Below, in pieces: positions 5,781 to 5,787 of a DNA stretch of 5,787 nucleotides. The DNA is from Endobugula sp047619205 (lineage in GTDB: Bacteria; Pseudomonadota; Gammaproteobacteria; Pseudomonadales; Cellvibrionaceae). The stretch is taken from assembly GCA_047619205.1 (NCBI GenBank), contig JBLHJR010000111.1, positions 1-5,787 on the forward strand, read 5' to 3'. The translations under genes were made by a program, and so were the position numbers. Below the pieces are notes generated by a model, which saw only the letters and a program-made list of their open reading frames with translations, was not told where the DNA came from and did not search any database. How positions within the stretch are numbered: position 1 is the first letter of the stretch; each line of letters begins with the position of its first letter.

Positions 5781-5787
5781 TAGGATT

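Overview
The window looks like chromosomal accessory DNA of a gammaproteobacterium with moderate to low G+C. The protein families, the short SD-type ribosome sites and the low G+C would fit a marine or psychrotolerant lineage; Psychrobacter-like Moraxellaceae is one guess, based on general impression only and not proven by anything here.

Layout, left to right: an intact 1-Cys peroxiredoxin gene (231-890, +). A broken gene for a DUF6151-type cysteine-rich protein (1058-1758, +), split by a 129-bp miniature inverted-repeat element and also carrying two nonsense codons and a frameshift. A LysE/RhtB-type exporter gene (1788-2405, +) stopped by a TAA at codon 12. An intact GFA/CENP-V-type zinc-binding protein gene (2499-2888, +). 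A second copy of the 129-bp element in the opposite orientation (3154-3282). A 5'-truncated, nonsense-bearing phytanoyl-CoA dioxygenase remnant (to 3775, +). An intact membrane-anchored SGNH hydrolase gene (3814-4527, -). A 527-bp non-coding stretch with a 44-bp near-perfect palindrome. An intact paiB-type FMN-binding protein gene (5055-5693, +). A repeat-rich 3' edge (5688-5780).

The genes do not form a recognisable pathway or operon. The main story is decay: three of the seven genes are broken, and they lie between intact neighbours. The two element copies are 126/129 identical, each flanked by its own 3-bp duplication (TAT and GTA). Removing copy 1 plus one TAT restores the reading frame of the DUF6151 gene across a conserved Cys motif, which fixes the element's boundaries. 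I see no convincing new defence, conflict or biosynthetic system. The miniature element is the most interesting object in the window.
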